A DNA stretch of 64,000 nucleotides. Source: Streptomyces ficellus (GTDB lineage Bacteria > Actinomycetota > Actinomycetes > Streptomycetales > Streptomycetaceae). Both the position numbers and the translations under genes were made by a program. The notes below the pieces were generated by a model. The model did no database searches. It was not told the origin of the DNA and saw nothing but the letters and a program-made list of their open reading frames with translations. The DNA lies in the NCBI RefSeq assembly GCF_030406405.1, contig NZ_JAUEPL010000024.1, positions 30,190 to 94,189 on the forward strand, given 5' to 3'. Position 1 is the stretch's first letter. Every line of letters starts with the position of its first letter. This document shows positions 44,995 through 53,539 of the stretch, in pieces.

Positions 44995-46689
44995 TCAGTC
45001 CTCGGGGAGTTCGACCGGCGCGATCTCGTCGTAGACGTCGCCCGGACCCGGGTTGGTGGCGTCGGTCGCACCGCCGAAGTGGTGCATGACGCCCCACACC
45101 GCGTTGAGCGCGGTCTGGACGGCGCCCTCGGCCCAGCCCGCCGTCCAGGAGATGTCGTCGCCCGCGAGGAAGATGCCCCGCTTGTCCTCGGGCAGCCGGT
45201 CCTGCATGAAGTGGGTGAACAGGCGGCGCTGGTAGCGGTAGTGACCCGGCAGGTTGGCCTTGAACGCGCCCATGAAGTAGGGCTCGTTCTCCCAGGACAC
45301 GGTCACCGGGTTGCCGATGATGTGCTTGCGGATGTCGACCTTCGGGTAGATCTCGCCGAGCGACTTGAGCATGACCTCCATGCGCTCCTGCGCGGACAGC
45401 GGCAGCCACTTCAGGCTGTCGTCGCACCAGGTGTACGACAGGCAGATGACGGCCGGCTTGTCGGGGCCGTCGTCCAGCAGGTAGGTACCGCGGGTCATCC
45501 GGTCGGTGAGCGTCATCGACATGACGTCACGGCCGGTCTCCTCGTCCTTGTCCAGCCAGAAGGGCCGGTCGACCGGGACGAAGAGCTTGGACGACTCCAT
45601 GTAGTGGGTGCGCTCCATCGCCGTCCAGTGGTCGATGGGGAACAGCGAGTCGTCACAGGCGATCTTGGACAGCAGCATCCAGGACTGGGCGGTGAAGATC
45701 GCCGCCTGGTATGTGCGGATGTCGCCGTTGGCGTCGGTGACCGTGATGCGGTTGCCGGCGGTGCGGTGCAGGCGGGTCACGGCGGGCTTGGGGTCGCCGT
45801 CGTGGAGCGACTTCAGCGACGTACCGAGCGGCCAGTGGACGATCTTCTCCGGCTCGCGCTCCCACAGCCGCAGCGGCAGCTGCTGGGAGCCGCCGACGAT
45901 GCCGCGGTGGTGGTCGTCCGCCTCGGTGTAGACGACGCGGAGGATCTCCAGGATGGAGTTGGGGAAGTCGGTGTCCCAGCCGCCGGTGCCGAAACCGACC
46001 TGGCCGAAGATCTCACGGTGGCGGAAGGACTTGAACGCCTCGGACTCGCACAGGAAACCGTAGAAGGTCTGGTTGTCGAGCTTCTCGACCAGCTTGGCCC
46101 AGATCTCGCGGATGCGCGGGACGTCACGCTCGCGCATGGCGCGGTTCATGTCGGAGAAGTCCGCGCCCTCCTCCAGGCAGTCGTTCCAGGCCTTGGCCAC
46201 GTCGCGGTAGACCTGCGGCAGGTCGTCGATGGTCTGCGCGTAGTGCGACTCGCCCTTGAGGTCGACGACGGTCGAGGGCGTGGCCTCGGCGAGCGGGTTC
46301 GGGAAGGGCCGGGTCTCCAGGCCCACCAGGTCGATGTAGTGCTGGAGCGCCGTCGAGGAGGGCGGGAAGCGCATGGCGCCCATCTCGGCGGTCAGCCCCT
46401 CCGTGCCCGTGCCCTCGAAGCCGACGGTACGCAGCCGGCCGCCGATCTGGTCGGCCTCGTAGACGACGGGCTTGAGGCCCATCTTCATCAGCTCGTACGC
46501 GGCGACGATGCCGGAGAGCCCGCCGCCGATGACGGCGACCTCGGTGCCGTGCTCGGTCGCGGGTATCTGGCCGAGGCCGGCCGGGTGGGCGAGGTAGTCG
46601 TCGTACGCGTACGGGAAGTCCGGGCCGAACATGGTGATCGGCGGCTGCGCGTCGGTGTGCTGGACGGCGGTGGGCACCGTGGACGTCAT
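44995..46689 (-). CDS. davB: FAD-dependent L-lysine 2-monooxygenase-like amine oxidase
   Basis: 564 residues. FAD-binding G-G-G-L-S-G at about 55-60, and E-A-D-Q-I-G-G-R-L-R near 78-87. The sequence follows remembered Pseudomonas DavB block by block: I-T-M-F-G-P-D-F-P, P-F-P-N-P-L, F-G-Q-V-G-F-G-T-G-G-W-D-T-D-F-P-N-S, S-W-E-N-E-P-Y-F-M-G-A-F-K, A-G-D-D-I-S-W-T-A-G-W-x-E-G-A-V-Q-T, and D-N/N-P-G-P-G-D-V. DavB decarboxylates L-lysine oxidatively to 5-aminovaleramide. The downstream partner of the amidase 38 bp upstream, so a DavB-DavA route is inferred. Tryptophan 2-monooxygenase-type activity on another amino acid is the main alternative. Confidence 0.82.
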   Translation of the reverse strand: MTSTVPTAVQHTDAQPPITMFGPDFPYAYDDYLAHPAGLGQIPATEHGTEVAVIGGGLSGIVAAYELMKMGLKPVVYEADQIGGRLRTVGFEGTGTEGLTAEMGAMRFPPSSTALQHYIDLVGLETRPFPNPLAEATPSTVVDLKGESHYAQTIDDLPQVYRDVAKAWNDCLEEGADFSDMNRAMRERDVPRIREIWAKLVEKLDNQTFYGFLCESEAFKSFRHREIFGQVGFGTGGWDTDFPNSILEILRVVYTEADDHHRGIVGGSQQLPLRLWEREPEKIVHWPLGTSLKSLHDGDPKPAVTRLHRTAGNRITVTDANGDIRTYQAAIFTAQSWMLLSKIACDDSLFPIDHWTAMERTHYMESSKLFVPVDRPFWLDKDEETGRDVMSMTLTDRMTRGTYLLDDGPDKPAVICLSYTWCDDSLKWLPLSAQERMEVMLKSLGEIYPKVDIRKHIIGNPVTVSWENEPYFMGAFKANLPGHYRYQRRLFTHFMQDRLPEDKRGIFLAGDDISWTAGWAEGAVQTALNAVWGVMHHFGGATDATNPGPGDVYDEIAPVELPED

Positions 46690-46727
46690 GGGGTACGGAC
46701 TCCTTGCGGAAAGCTGGTGGGTGAGGC

Positions 46728-47525
46728 TCAGACGAGGGAGGTGTAGAGGCCGGGGCGGCGGTCGCGCAGGTAGGGGTTCCGCTCGCGCGAGGAGGACAGC
46801 AGCTCCGGATCGGCGTCGCCGGTGACCAACTCCTCGCCGCGGCCGGCGCGGGCTCGGGCGGTGCCGTCGGGGCCGGCGAGGGCGGAGAGGCCGACGAACT
46901 CGAACGCGCCCTCGAGCCCGGTGCGGTTGGCGTACGCGATGTACATCTGGTTCTCGAAGGCGCGCACCGGTACGACGGACTCGGCGACCACCTCGGCGGG
47001 GTGCATCAGCGCGGTCGGCACCAGCAGGAGCTCGGTGCCGGCCAGCGCGTGCGCCCGGACGTTCTCGGGGAACTCCACGTCGTAGCAGATCATCAGGCCG
47101 ACGCGCAGCCCGCCGAGCTCCGCCTGGACCACCGGCTGGTCGCCGGGCGTGAACGAGTCGGTCTCGAAGCCGCCGTAGAGGTGGGTCTTGCGGTAGTTCG
47201 CGAGCCGGGCGCCATCCGGGCCGATCAGCTGCGCGGAGTTGAACACCCGCTCGCCGTCGCGCTCCGGGTAGCCGTAGACGATGCCGAGGCCATGGCGTAC
47301 GGCCATGTCGGCGATCGCCGCCGCGGAGGGGCCGTCGGCGGGCTCGGCCAGCCGGGCGACGCCGTCGCCGATCGCGTACCCGGTCAGGAACATCTCGGGG
47401 GCGACCAGCAGGCCGGCGCCGGTGGCGGCGGCGCGGGCGGCGGCCTCGTCGAGGACCTTGAGGTTGGCGGCGACGTCACCGGGCTGTCCGGAGCTCTGGA
47501 GCAGGGCGGTGCGCAGCGGCGGCAT
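46728..47525 (-). CDS. davA: Carbon-nitrogen hydrolase, 5-aminovaleramide amidase-like
   Basis: 265 residues, matching DavA length (264). The nitrilase triad is visible: Glu in A-P-E-M-F-L-T-G-Y near 43-51, Lys in N-Y-R-K-T-H-L near 110-116, and Cys in L-M-I-C-Y-D-V-E-F-P-E-N near 143-154. The short block L-T-G-Y-A-I-G and Y-G-Y-P-E-R agrees with remembered DavA proteins. It would hydrolyse 5-aminovaleramide, the product of the neighbouring monooxygenase, to 5-aminovalerate and ammonia. It precedes davB on the same strand; a TTGCG array is upstream. Confidence 0.82.
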   Translation of the reverse strand: MPPLRTALLQSSGQPGDVAANLKVLDEAAARAAATGAGLLVAPEMFLTGYAIGDGVARLAEPADGPSAAAIADMAVRHGLGIVYGYPERDGERVFNSAQLIGPDGARLANYRKTHLYGGFETDSFTPGDQPVVQAELGGLRVGLMICYDVEFPENVRAHALAGTELLLVPTALMHPAEVVAESVVPVRAFENQMYIAYANRTGLEGAFEFVGLSALAGPDGTARARAGRGEELVTGDADPELLSSSRERNPYLRDRRPGLYTSLV

Positions 47526-47622
47526 CGGCAGACCTCTGTCGGGGTGCGTGAGGGGCGGGGAAGGCGTCGAGAAGACGTTCAAAACGGTACGGTCCGGGGT
47601 CATCGCAGGACAAGACGTGACC

Positions 47623-47682
47623 GTTGCGGACCGACCGTTGATCCGTTGCGCGGATACGACCCTCATCGGTGATTCGTTGCGC
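47623..47682. promoter_or_regulatory. Triple TTGCG array upstream of davA
   Basis: TTGCG occurs at 47624, 47646 and 47677 (the last two as GTTGCGC), spaced 22 and 31 bp, near two and three helical turns. The array lies about 100-155 bp upstream of davA, between it and the Lrp gene. One copy is embedded in ATCCG-TTGCG-CGGAT symmetry. The same pattern occurs upstream of the permease, so it is a candidate Lrp operator. Confidence 0.55.
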
Positions 47683-47737
47683 ACCGCTCGGGGCGGGGCC
47701 GGACGGCGTCGGACGTGCCCCGCCCCCGGCGGGGAGA

Positions 47738-48193
47738 CTACGCCGGGGAGCCGGACGAGAAGCGCCGCAGCAGCGGCGAGAGCACCAGCACCGACTTGGT
47801 GCGTTCCACGAACGGCTCGCCCGCGATCCGCTCCAGTACGCGCTCGAAGTGGCGCATGTCGGACGCGAAGACCTGGACGATCGCGTCCGCGTCACCGGTG
47901 ACGGTGGACGCGGACGCGACTTCCGGGTACCGCTCCAGGCCGCGCTGGATGGTTTCGGGCGAGGTGTTGCCGCGTGCGTAGATCTCGATGAAGCCCTCGG
48001 TCTCCCAGCCGAGCGCCGCCGGGTCCACCCGGACGGTGAATCCGGTGATGGCGCCCTCGGCCCGCAGCCGGTCCACGCGCCGCTTGACCGCGGGCGCGGA
48101 GAGGCCGACGAGCGAGCCGATGTCGGCGTAGGACCGGCGGGCGTCCTCGGCGAGGGCGTGGACGATGCGTTCGTCGAGATCGTTCAGTCGCAC
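47738..48193 (-). CDS. Lrp/AsnC family regulator (local regulator of the lysine genes)
   Basis: 151 residues: HTH at about 5-50 with L-S-A-P-A-V-K-R-R-V-D-R-L-R, then the RAM ligand domain from about 65, with A-S-T-V-T-G-D-A-D-A-I-V-Q-V-F. A GTG start at 48193, 10 bases after the permease stop, makes a permease-regulator operon. Position between the permease and davAB suggests it senses lysine or another amino acid and controls both units; the shared TTGCG arrays are the proposed sites. Confidence 0.88.
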   Translation of the reverse strand: MRLNDLDERIVHALAEDARRSYADIGSLVGLSAPAVKRRVDRLRAEGAITGFTVRVDPAALGWETEGFIEIYARGNTSPETIQRGLERYPEVASASTVTGDADAIVQVFASDMRHFERVLERIAGEPFVERTKSVLVLSPLLRRFSSGSPA

Positions 48194-48203
48194 TACGGGT
48201 CGA

Positions 48204-49667
48204 TCACTTCTCTGCTGTGGCCAATCGGGAGCGGCGCATGCCGTACAGGAAGTAGAACACGAGCCCGACCGCCATCCAGATTCCGAAGACCACCCAGGTG
48301 ACGGCGTCGAGGCTGAACATGTTGTACGCGCAGAAGACGAAGCCCAGCACGGGGAAGACCGGGCCGAACGGGACCTTGAAGGTGCGCTCCAGCTCGGGGC
48401 GCTTGTGGCGCAGCACGACGACCGCGACGTTGACCAGCGCGAAGGCGAAGAGCGTGCCGATGCTCGTGGCGTTGACCAGTTCACCCAGGGGGATGATGGC
48501 GGCCAGCACGCCGCAGAACAGCGACACGATGATCGTGTTGAGGCGCGGGGTGCCGGTCTTGGCGTGGACCTTGCCGAACGCCTTGGGGACCAGGCCGTCG
48601 CGGGACATCGCGAACAGGACGCGGGTCTGGCCGTAGAGCACGGTCAGGACCACGCTCGCGATGGAGATCACGGCGCCGGCGGCCAGCAGCGTGCCCCAGA
48701 AGGCCTGGCCGCTGACATCGTTCATGATCGCGGCGAGGGAGGCGGACGAGCCCTCGAAGTCCTTCCAGTTCCAGGCGCCGACGGCGACGGCGGCGACCAG
48801 GACGTACAGCGTGGTGACGATGATCAGCGACAGCATGATCGCGCGCGGCAGGTCACGCTGCGGGTTCTTGGCCTCCTCACCGGCGGTGGAGGCGGCGTCG
48901 AAGCCGATGTACGAGAAGAAGAGGCTGGCACCGGCGGCGCTGACGCCCGCCATGCCGAGCGGCATGAAGTCGGCGTAGTTGCCGGACTTGAAGCCCATGA
49001 AGCCCACGGCGCAGAAGAGGACCAGTGCGGCGATCTTCACCACGACCATGATCGTGTTGGCGCGGGCCGACTCACGGGCGCCGCCGAGCAGGAACACCAT
49101 GGCGAGCATCACGACGATCAGGGCCGGCAGGTTGATGATGCCGCCCTCGCCGGGTGCGGAGGAGAGCACACCGGGGATGGTGACGCCGATGGTGCCGTCG
49201 AGCAGCTCGTTGAGGTACTCGCCCCAGCCGACGGCCACGGCGGCCACGGACACGCCGTACTCCAGCACCAGGCACCAGCCGCACACCCAGGCGACCAGTT
49301 CGCCCATCGTTGCGTACGCGTACGAGTAGGAGGAGCCGGCGACGGGGATGGAGCCGGCCAGCTCGGCGTACGAGAGGGCGGAGAAGAGCGCGGTGAGTCC
49401 GGCTATCACAAACGCCAGCGTGACGGCGGGGCCGGCTTGCGGAACGGCGTCGCCGAGGACGACGAAGATGCCGGTGCCAAGCGTGGCACCGATGCTGATC
49501 ATGGTCAGCTGCCACATGGAGAGCGAGCGGCGGAGCGAGCCGCCCTCGCCCTGCCCACCCTCTGCGACCAGCACATCCACCGGCTTGCGCCGGGTGAGAG
49601 CGGAGAGCCCGGACACCTTGGGCGGGGATGGCTCGGTGGCGGGAGGGGCTGCGCCTTGGTCCAGCAC
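48204..49667 (-). CDS. APC-family cationic amino-acid permease
   Basis: 487 residues with about twelve membrane segments. APC signatures: I-S-I-G-A-T-L-G-T-G-I-F near 70-81, F-F-S-Y-I-G-F-D-A-A-S-T-A-G-E-E near 240-255, typical of the cationic amino-acid transporter (YfnA/CAT) subgroup. The GTG at 49667 has AAGGAG 8 bases upstream, which is better than the unsupported ATG codons further upstream. It is cotranscribed with the Lrp gene. Lysine/ornithine/arginine import fits the neighbouring lysine route, by inference. Confidence 0.87.
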   Translation of the reverse strand: MLDQGAAPPATEPSPPKVSGLSALTRRKPVDVLVAEGGQGEGGSLRRSLSMWQLTMISIGATLGTGIFVVLGDAVPQAGPAVTLAFVIAGLTALFSALSYAELAGSIPVAGSSYSYAYATMGELVAWVCGWCLVLEYGVSVAAVAVGWGEYLNELLDGTIGVTIPGVLSSAPGEGGIINLPALIVVMLAMVFLLGGARESARANTIMVVVKIAALVLFCAVGFMGFKSGNYADFMPLGMAGVSAAGASLFFSYIGFDAASTAGEEAKNPQRDLPRAIMLSLIIVTTLYVLVAAVAVGAWNWKDFEGSSASLAAIMNDVSGQAFWGTLLAAGAVISIASVVLTVLYGQTRVLFAMSRDGLVPKAFGKVHAKTGTPRLNTIIVSLFCGVLAAIIPLGELVNATSIGTLFAFALVNVAVVVLRHKRPELERTFKVPFGPVFPVLGFVFCAYNMFSLDAVTWVVFGIWMAVGLVFYFLYGMRRSRLATAEK

Positions 49668-50048
49668 TGCGGAGGCTCCTTCATGGCTGCGGGTCGAAAC
49701 GGAGGCGACCCGCGGCGGCTCGTGGGCAGGGGGAAAGCCCACGGGGGAAGGGGAACCGCCGAGCAGGCGGTCGCCGCCACTCCTGGTACGGGCCCCGAGC
49801 CTACGAGCTGAGCTTCGCGCTTGTAATGCATCGTTGTTGCGCATTGACGAATGATCATTGCGCGCTTGAGGCACAGACGGGGAAACATTGCGCCCCACCG
49901 CACGAATCGACACATCGGGGACCCTGAGCAGCCCCGGAGGGGCGGCGGGGCGGGGTGGCGAGCAACGACGCGGGACGGCGGAATGATCTTGCGAAGTCGG
50001 GGTAGGGGCGCCCTCGGTCGGTGACATCGCTTCCGAGGAGGTTCTGTC
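49668..50048. other. Divergent intergenic region: permease / DUF5133
   Basis: 381 bp with no convincing gene. It contains the TTGCGC array at 49836-49893, a perfect AATGATCATT palindrome at 49850-49859 inside that array, and about 120 bp of GC-rich sequence before the DUF5133 gene. A GGGGTAGG string at about 49999-50006 resembles part of a SigB-type promoter but lacks the expected final pyrimidine. Confidence 0.6.
49836..49893. promoter_or_regulatory. Triple TTGCGC array upstream of the permease-lrp operon
   Basis: TTGCGC occurs at 49837, 49858 and 49888, spaced 21 and 30 bp, almost the same as the 22/31 pattern upstream of davA, and in the same orientation. The palindrome AATGATCATT overlaps the second copy. 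It lies about 170-225 bp upstream of the permease start. Confidence 0.55.
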
Positions 50049-50282
50049 GTGCTGATGGCACATCCGACGGTGTTGCGCGGGCTGGTGGCCAGGTATGAGG
50101 AGCTGGCCGCGCGGGGTTCGCAGACCGTGGACAAGGAGGTCCTGCGTCAACGGGAGGACACCGCCTACACCCTGTGTGTGTCCACTGGCACACGTGACAT
50201 ACGTGACGCGCTGCGGGTGGCCAGACAGGCGCTGGCGGCGGCCGGTGAACCGGCCGCTCCGCTCACGTCCGCCTCACGCTGA
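50049..50282 (+). CDS. DUF5133 family protein
   Basis: 77 residues beginning M-L-M-A-H-P-T-V-L-R and containing A-Y-T-L-C-V-S-T-G-T-R-D, both hallmarks of the small Streptomyces DUF5133 group. Helical, soluble, no known function. The GTG at 50049 has GAGGAGG 7-8 bases upstream. A strong hairpin follows at 50292. It is upstream of the stressosome operon and on the same strand but separated by the hairpin. Confidence 0.85.
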   Translation: MLMAHPTVLRGLVARYEELAARGSQTVDKEVLRQREDTAYTLCVSTGTRDIRDALRVARQALAAAGEPAAPLTSASR

Positions 50283-50291
50283 GCGGGCGGG

Positions 50292-50327
50292 GAGGGCGGT
50301 GACCGGCGCCTGGCGGTCACCGCCCTC
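50292..50327 (+). terminator. Terminator after the DUF5133 gene
   Basis: A perfect 13-bp stem (50292-50304 with 50315-50327) and 10-base loop, 9 bases after the stop. This makes independent transcription of the downstream rsb genes likely. Confidence 0.85.
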
Positions 50328-50492
50328 GCCGTTATCGGGGCCACAGTCACGTTTCTTCTGACCCCGGACGGCCATTACGATCCCAACCGCCGTTGAACAT
50401 GAGAAACGGGGCCGGGCGGCCAACCCACTGATGTTTCCGCACCTTCCGCCGGAAACCCGTCCGCGACCCGCTTCCGACTGCGAGAGGTGCTT

Positions 50493-51377
50493 GTGAACAC
50501 CAGCGAGTCGAGCGTGCGCGACCGCCTCTGCGAGGCCTTGCGGGAGCGCGAGGAGGAGATCGCGGACCGGTGGGTCCGGCTCCAGCTGGAGCAGGCGGTG
50601 CTCAGCACCGACATGAGTGAGCACGAGGTGCGGGAGGAAGCGGACCTTCTCATCTCCGCCCTGGCCTCGGGTCTGGCCAGCGATGTGCCGGTGGAACGGC
50701 TCGTGGCGTCCCGCAACGAACTGCGCCAGACGGTGATAGAGCTGTCGCTGCGCCGGGCGAGGGCGGGCGCTTCGCCGACCGCCACGTCGATGGCCGTCCT
50801 GTCGCTCAAGGAGGCGCTGCTCTCCGCCGTACAGCACACCACCCGGGACTCCGCCGAGCTGTTCTCCGCCGCCATCCTGGTCAACCGGCTGCTGGACGCC
50901 GCCGGGGTGCTGTCGTTCGAGACGTACGTGGAGGGGCGCGAGGAGATCATCCAGCGGCAGAGCCGCCAGCTGCTCGAAGTGTCCACCCCCGTGGTCCGGC
51001 TGTGGCGGCACGTCCTGGCCGTACCGCTGATCGGGACGCTGGACACCGCGCGTACGCAGGTGGTCATGGAGAGCCTGTTGCAGGCGATCCAGGACGACGA
51101 GGCGCAGGTCGCCATCATCGACATCACCGGCGTACCGGCCGTCGACACCGCGGTCGCCCAGCATCTGATGCACACCGTCAACGCGGTACGGCTGATGGGC
51201 GCGGACTGCGTCATCAGCGGCATCCGGCCGCCGATCGCCCAGACCATCGCGCAGCTCGGCATCGACCTGTCCACCATCCTGACCCGGGCGACCCTGGCGG
51301 ACGCGCTGGGCGCGGCGATCCAGCTGACCGACCAGCCCGCCGTCGACGCGGGCACCGCACGGCCGGTGACCGCGTGA
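50493..51377 (+). CDS. rsbR: RsbR-type stressosome protein (STAS)
   Basis: 294 residues: an N-terminal RsbR sensor-like helical domain (about 8-150) and a C-terminal STAS domain (about 165-285). The STAS domain has I-G-T-L-D-T-A-R and A-V-D-T-A-V-A-Q-H; Thr185 and Thr219 are 34 residues apart, the same spacing as B. subtilis RsbRA Thr171/Thr205, the RsbT phosphorylation sites. GAGAGG lies 6 bases ahead of the GTG at 50493. First gene of the rsbRST operon; the stop overlaps the rsbS start (GTGA). Confidence 0.88.
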   Translation: MNTSESSVRDRLCEALREREEEIADRWVRLQLEQAVLSTDMSEHEVREEADLLISALASGLASDVPVERLVASRNELRQTVIELSLRRARAGASPTATSMAVLSLKEALLSAVQHTTRDSAELFSAAILVNRLLDAAGVLSFETYVEGREEIIQRQSRQLLEVSTPVVRLWRHVLAVPLIGTLDTARTQVVMESLLQAIQDDEAQVAIIDITGVPAVDTAVAQHLMHTVNAVRLMGADCVISGIRPPIAQTIAQLGIDLSTILTRATLADALGAAIQLTDQPAVDAGTARPVTA

Positions 51378-51784
51378 CGGCCCCTCACGCCACCGGCGTA
51401 CCCATCCTGCGGCTCGGCGACGTCCTGGTCACCGGGCTGCTCAACGAGCTGGACGACCAGTCGGCGGTGGCCTTCACCGACGAGCTCACCGAGCGGATCG
51501 CGGCCGACGGCGCCCGTGGCGTCCTGATCGACATCTCCCGGCTGGAGATCATCGACTCCTTCGTGGCGCGCACGCTGATGGAGCTGACCACCATGGCGCG
51601 GCTCTTGGGGGCCCGGGTCATCGTGGCCGGGATGCGGCCCGCGGTCGCCATCACCCTGGTCGAGCTGGGGCTGCGGCTGACCGGCGTGGAAACCGCCCTC
51701 AACGCGGAGCAGGGCCTGACCGCGCTCGGCTGGCACCGCATGCCCCAACCCGCCGGGGAGGTCCGACGTGACGCTCGGCGGTGA
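51374..51784 (+). CDS. rsbS: RsbS-type STAS protein
   Basis: 136 residues, a single STAS domain. The conserved serine is in I-I-D-S-F-V-A-R-T-L (Ser62), equivalent to B. subtilis RsbS Ser59. With RsbR it builds the stressosome core and releases RsbT on stress. The start overlaps the rsbR stop and the end overlaps rsbT by 17 bp. The last 20 residues (H-R-M-P-Q-P-A-G...) extend beyond the fold, slightly longer than usual. Confidence 0.88.
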   Translation: MTAPHATGVPILRLGDVLVTGLLNELDDQSAVAFTDELTERIAADGARGVLIDISRLEIIDSFVARTLMELTTMARLLGARVIVAGMRPAVAITLVELGLRLTGVETALNAEQGLTALGWHRMPQPAGEVRRDARR

Positions 51785-52352
51785 ACGGGTCGCGGCGGGC
51801 CCCGAACTCGTCGCCCAGCGGTCCCCCGTGCCCGGCGCCCGTGCCGGCCTGACGGCGGGGCCGTCCGCGAGCGGCAGCCCCGGCACGGGCGCGGTGGCGG
51901 GGGCGTCCAGGGCCTCCGGTGCGTCCGGTGCCCCCGGGGCCTCGGGTGCGTCGAAGGCCTCCCGTTACGAGGTCGCCTCCGAGGAGGACCTGCTGACGGT
52001 ACGCCACGCCGTACGGGCCGCGACCGTGGAAGCCGGCTTCGGGCTCGTCGACCAGACCAGGATCGTCACCGCGGCCAGTGAGCTCGCCCGCAACGCCTAC
52101 GTCCACGGCGGCGGAGGTGCCCTGGAGATCCAGTTGGTGAACCGTTCCGGGCGGAAGGGGCTGCGGCTGACGGTCCGCGACGACGGCCCCGGCATCCCGG
52201 ACCTGGAGATGGCGCTCACCGATGGTTTCACCACGGGCCAGGGGCTCGGGCACGGCCTGGGCGGGGCGCGGCGGCTGATGCACGAGTTCCAGGTGCACAG
52301 CGTCCCCGGCCAGGGCACGACCGTGGTCGCCACGCGCTGGAACGACCGCTGA
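51768..52352 (+). CDS. rsbT: RsbT-type serine/threonine kinase with N-terminal extension
   Basis: 194 residues. The GHKL kinase domain covers about 65-194: N-box E-L-A-R-N-A-Y, G1 box D-D-G-P-G-I-P, and G2 box G-Q-G-L-G-H-G-L-G-G. RsbT phosphorylates RsbR and RsbS, then activates a phosphatase. The 60-residue Ala/Gly/Ser-rich extension before the domain is unusual; a later start at about residue 60 has no better ribosome site. The GTG start overlaps rsbS by 17 bp and the stop overlaps the next ATG. Confidence 0.88.
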   Translation: MTLGGERVAAGPELVAQRSPVPGARAGLTAGPSASGSPGTGAVAGASRASGASGAPGASGASKASRYEVASEEDLLTVRHAVRAATVEAGFGLVDQTRIVTAASELARNAYVHGGGGALEIQLVNRSGRKGLRLTVRDDGPGIPDLEMALTDGFTTGQGLGHGLGGARRLMHEFQVHSVPGQGTTVVATRWNDR

Positions 52353-53539
52353 TGCGGGCGCAGAACGGGCCGCCGAACGGACCGTCGACCGGGCCGCAGG
52401 GGCGGCCGAGGACCGGCCCGCAGGCGGGATCGCAGACCCGCTCGCAGACCGGCCGGCTCGGGCGGCCGTCGCCGGGGACGGGGGCCGGGCCGTCCGAGTC
52501 GGCCGGGTCGGCCGGGTCGCGGACGCGGCCGTCACCGTCCATCACCGCCCACATCCGGGTGGACCACTACAGCGCCGTCCAGCTCGCGGCCTCCGCCGCC
52601 CGGCGAACGGCGCTGGACCAGGGGCTCACGGGCGCCCTGCCGGACCAGGCCGCCGTGCTGGCGAGCGAGCTGGCCGGAAACGTCGCCAAGCACGCCGTGC
52701 ACGGCTCGCTGTACATCCAGCCGCTGCCGCTGCGGCCCGGCGTGGAGATCCTGGCCGTGGACCGGGGACCGGGCATGGCCGACGTGGAGCGGTGCCTCAC
52801 CGATGGGTACACCACCACCCGCACGCTGGGCTCCGGTCTCGGCGCGGTGCGCAGGATCGCCGACGAGTTCACCGTCCGTACGAAGGAGGGGGCCGGGACC
52901 GTGGTCTGCGCCCGCCTCGGCGAGCCCGGCAGCAGCGCCGCCGACTCCACCACGCCGGGTGTCGGAGCGGTGCGCGTACCGGCCGACGGCGAGACCGCGT
53001 GCGGCGACTCCTGGGGCCTTGCGGTCACCGGGGACGTGCGCACCGCCCTCGTCGTGGACGGGCTGGGGCACGGGGCACCCGCCTCCGAGGCGGCCGAGCT
53101 CGCCGTGCGCGCCTTCCACCGCGGCGCCGACCAGCCGCTGCCGCAGCTGATGCGGTCGATGAACCGGGCGCTGCGGCGCAGCCGGGGCGCGGCGGTCGGC
53201 CTGCTGCGGCTGACGGGCGACGGCGTCGAGCACTGCTCGGTGGGCAACGTACGCGCCGTCCTCCTCGCACATGACGGCATCCGGCACCGCTTCGGCGGCC
53301 AGCCGGGGGTCGTCGGCTGGAACATGCCCGAACCGCGGGTGCACCGCATCCCGGCCGACTCGGGCGCCACGGCCCTGCTGCACAGCGACGGCATCGACAG
53401 CCGCTGGACGCACGCCCCGACGCCCTTCCTCACCGCACTGCCCGCTCCGCTGCTCGCCGGAGCCCTCGTCCACGAATACCGGCGCAGCCGGGACGACGCG
53501 ACCGTCCTCACCCTCGGCCCGGCGCGGAGAGACGCATGA
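52352..53539 (+). CDS. Two-domain protein: GHKL ATPase plus SpoIIE-type phosphatase
   Basis: 395 residues. Residues 1-65 are low complexity (Gly/Pro/Thr/Gln). A GHKL domain follows at about 70-195, with E-L-A-G-N-V-A-K-H-A, D-R-G-P-G-M and G-S-G-L-G-A. A PP2C/SpoIIE domain follows at about 205-390, with D-G-L-G-H-G near 240. This is RsbX/RsbU-like in the stressosome pathway; fusion with the kinase-like half is common in Streptomyces. ATG overlaps the rsbT stop. Which STAS protein is dephosphorylated is not known. Confidence 0.82.
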   Translation: MRAQNGPPNGPSTGPQGRPRTGPQAGSQTRSQTGRLGRPSPGTGAGPSESAGSAGSRTRPSPSITAHIRVDHYSAVQLAASAARRTALDQGLTGALPDQAAVLASELAGNVAKHAVHGSLYIQPLPLRPGVEILAVDRGPGMADVERCLTDGYTTTRTLGSGLGAVRRIADEFTVRTKEGAGTVVCARLGEPGSSAADSTTPGVGAVRVPADGETACGDSWGLAVTGDVRTALVVDGLGHGAPASEAAELAVRAFHRGADQPLPQLMRSMNRALRRSRGAAVGLLRLTGDGVEHCSVGNVRAVLLAHDGIRHRFGGQPGVVGWNMPEPRVHRIPADSGATALLHSDGIDSRWTHAPTPFLTALPAPLLAGALVHEYRRSRDDATVLTLGPARRDA

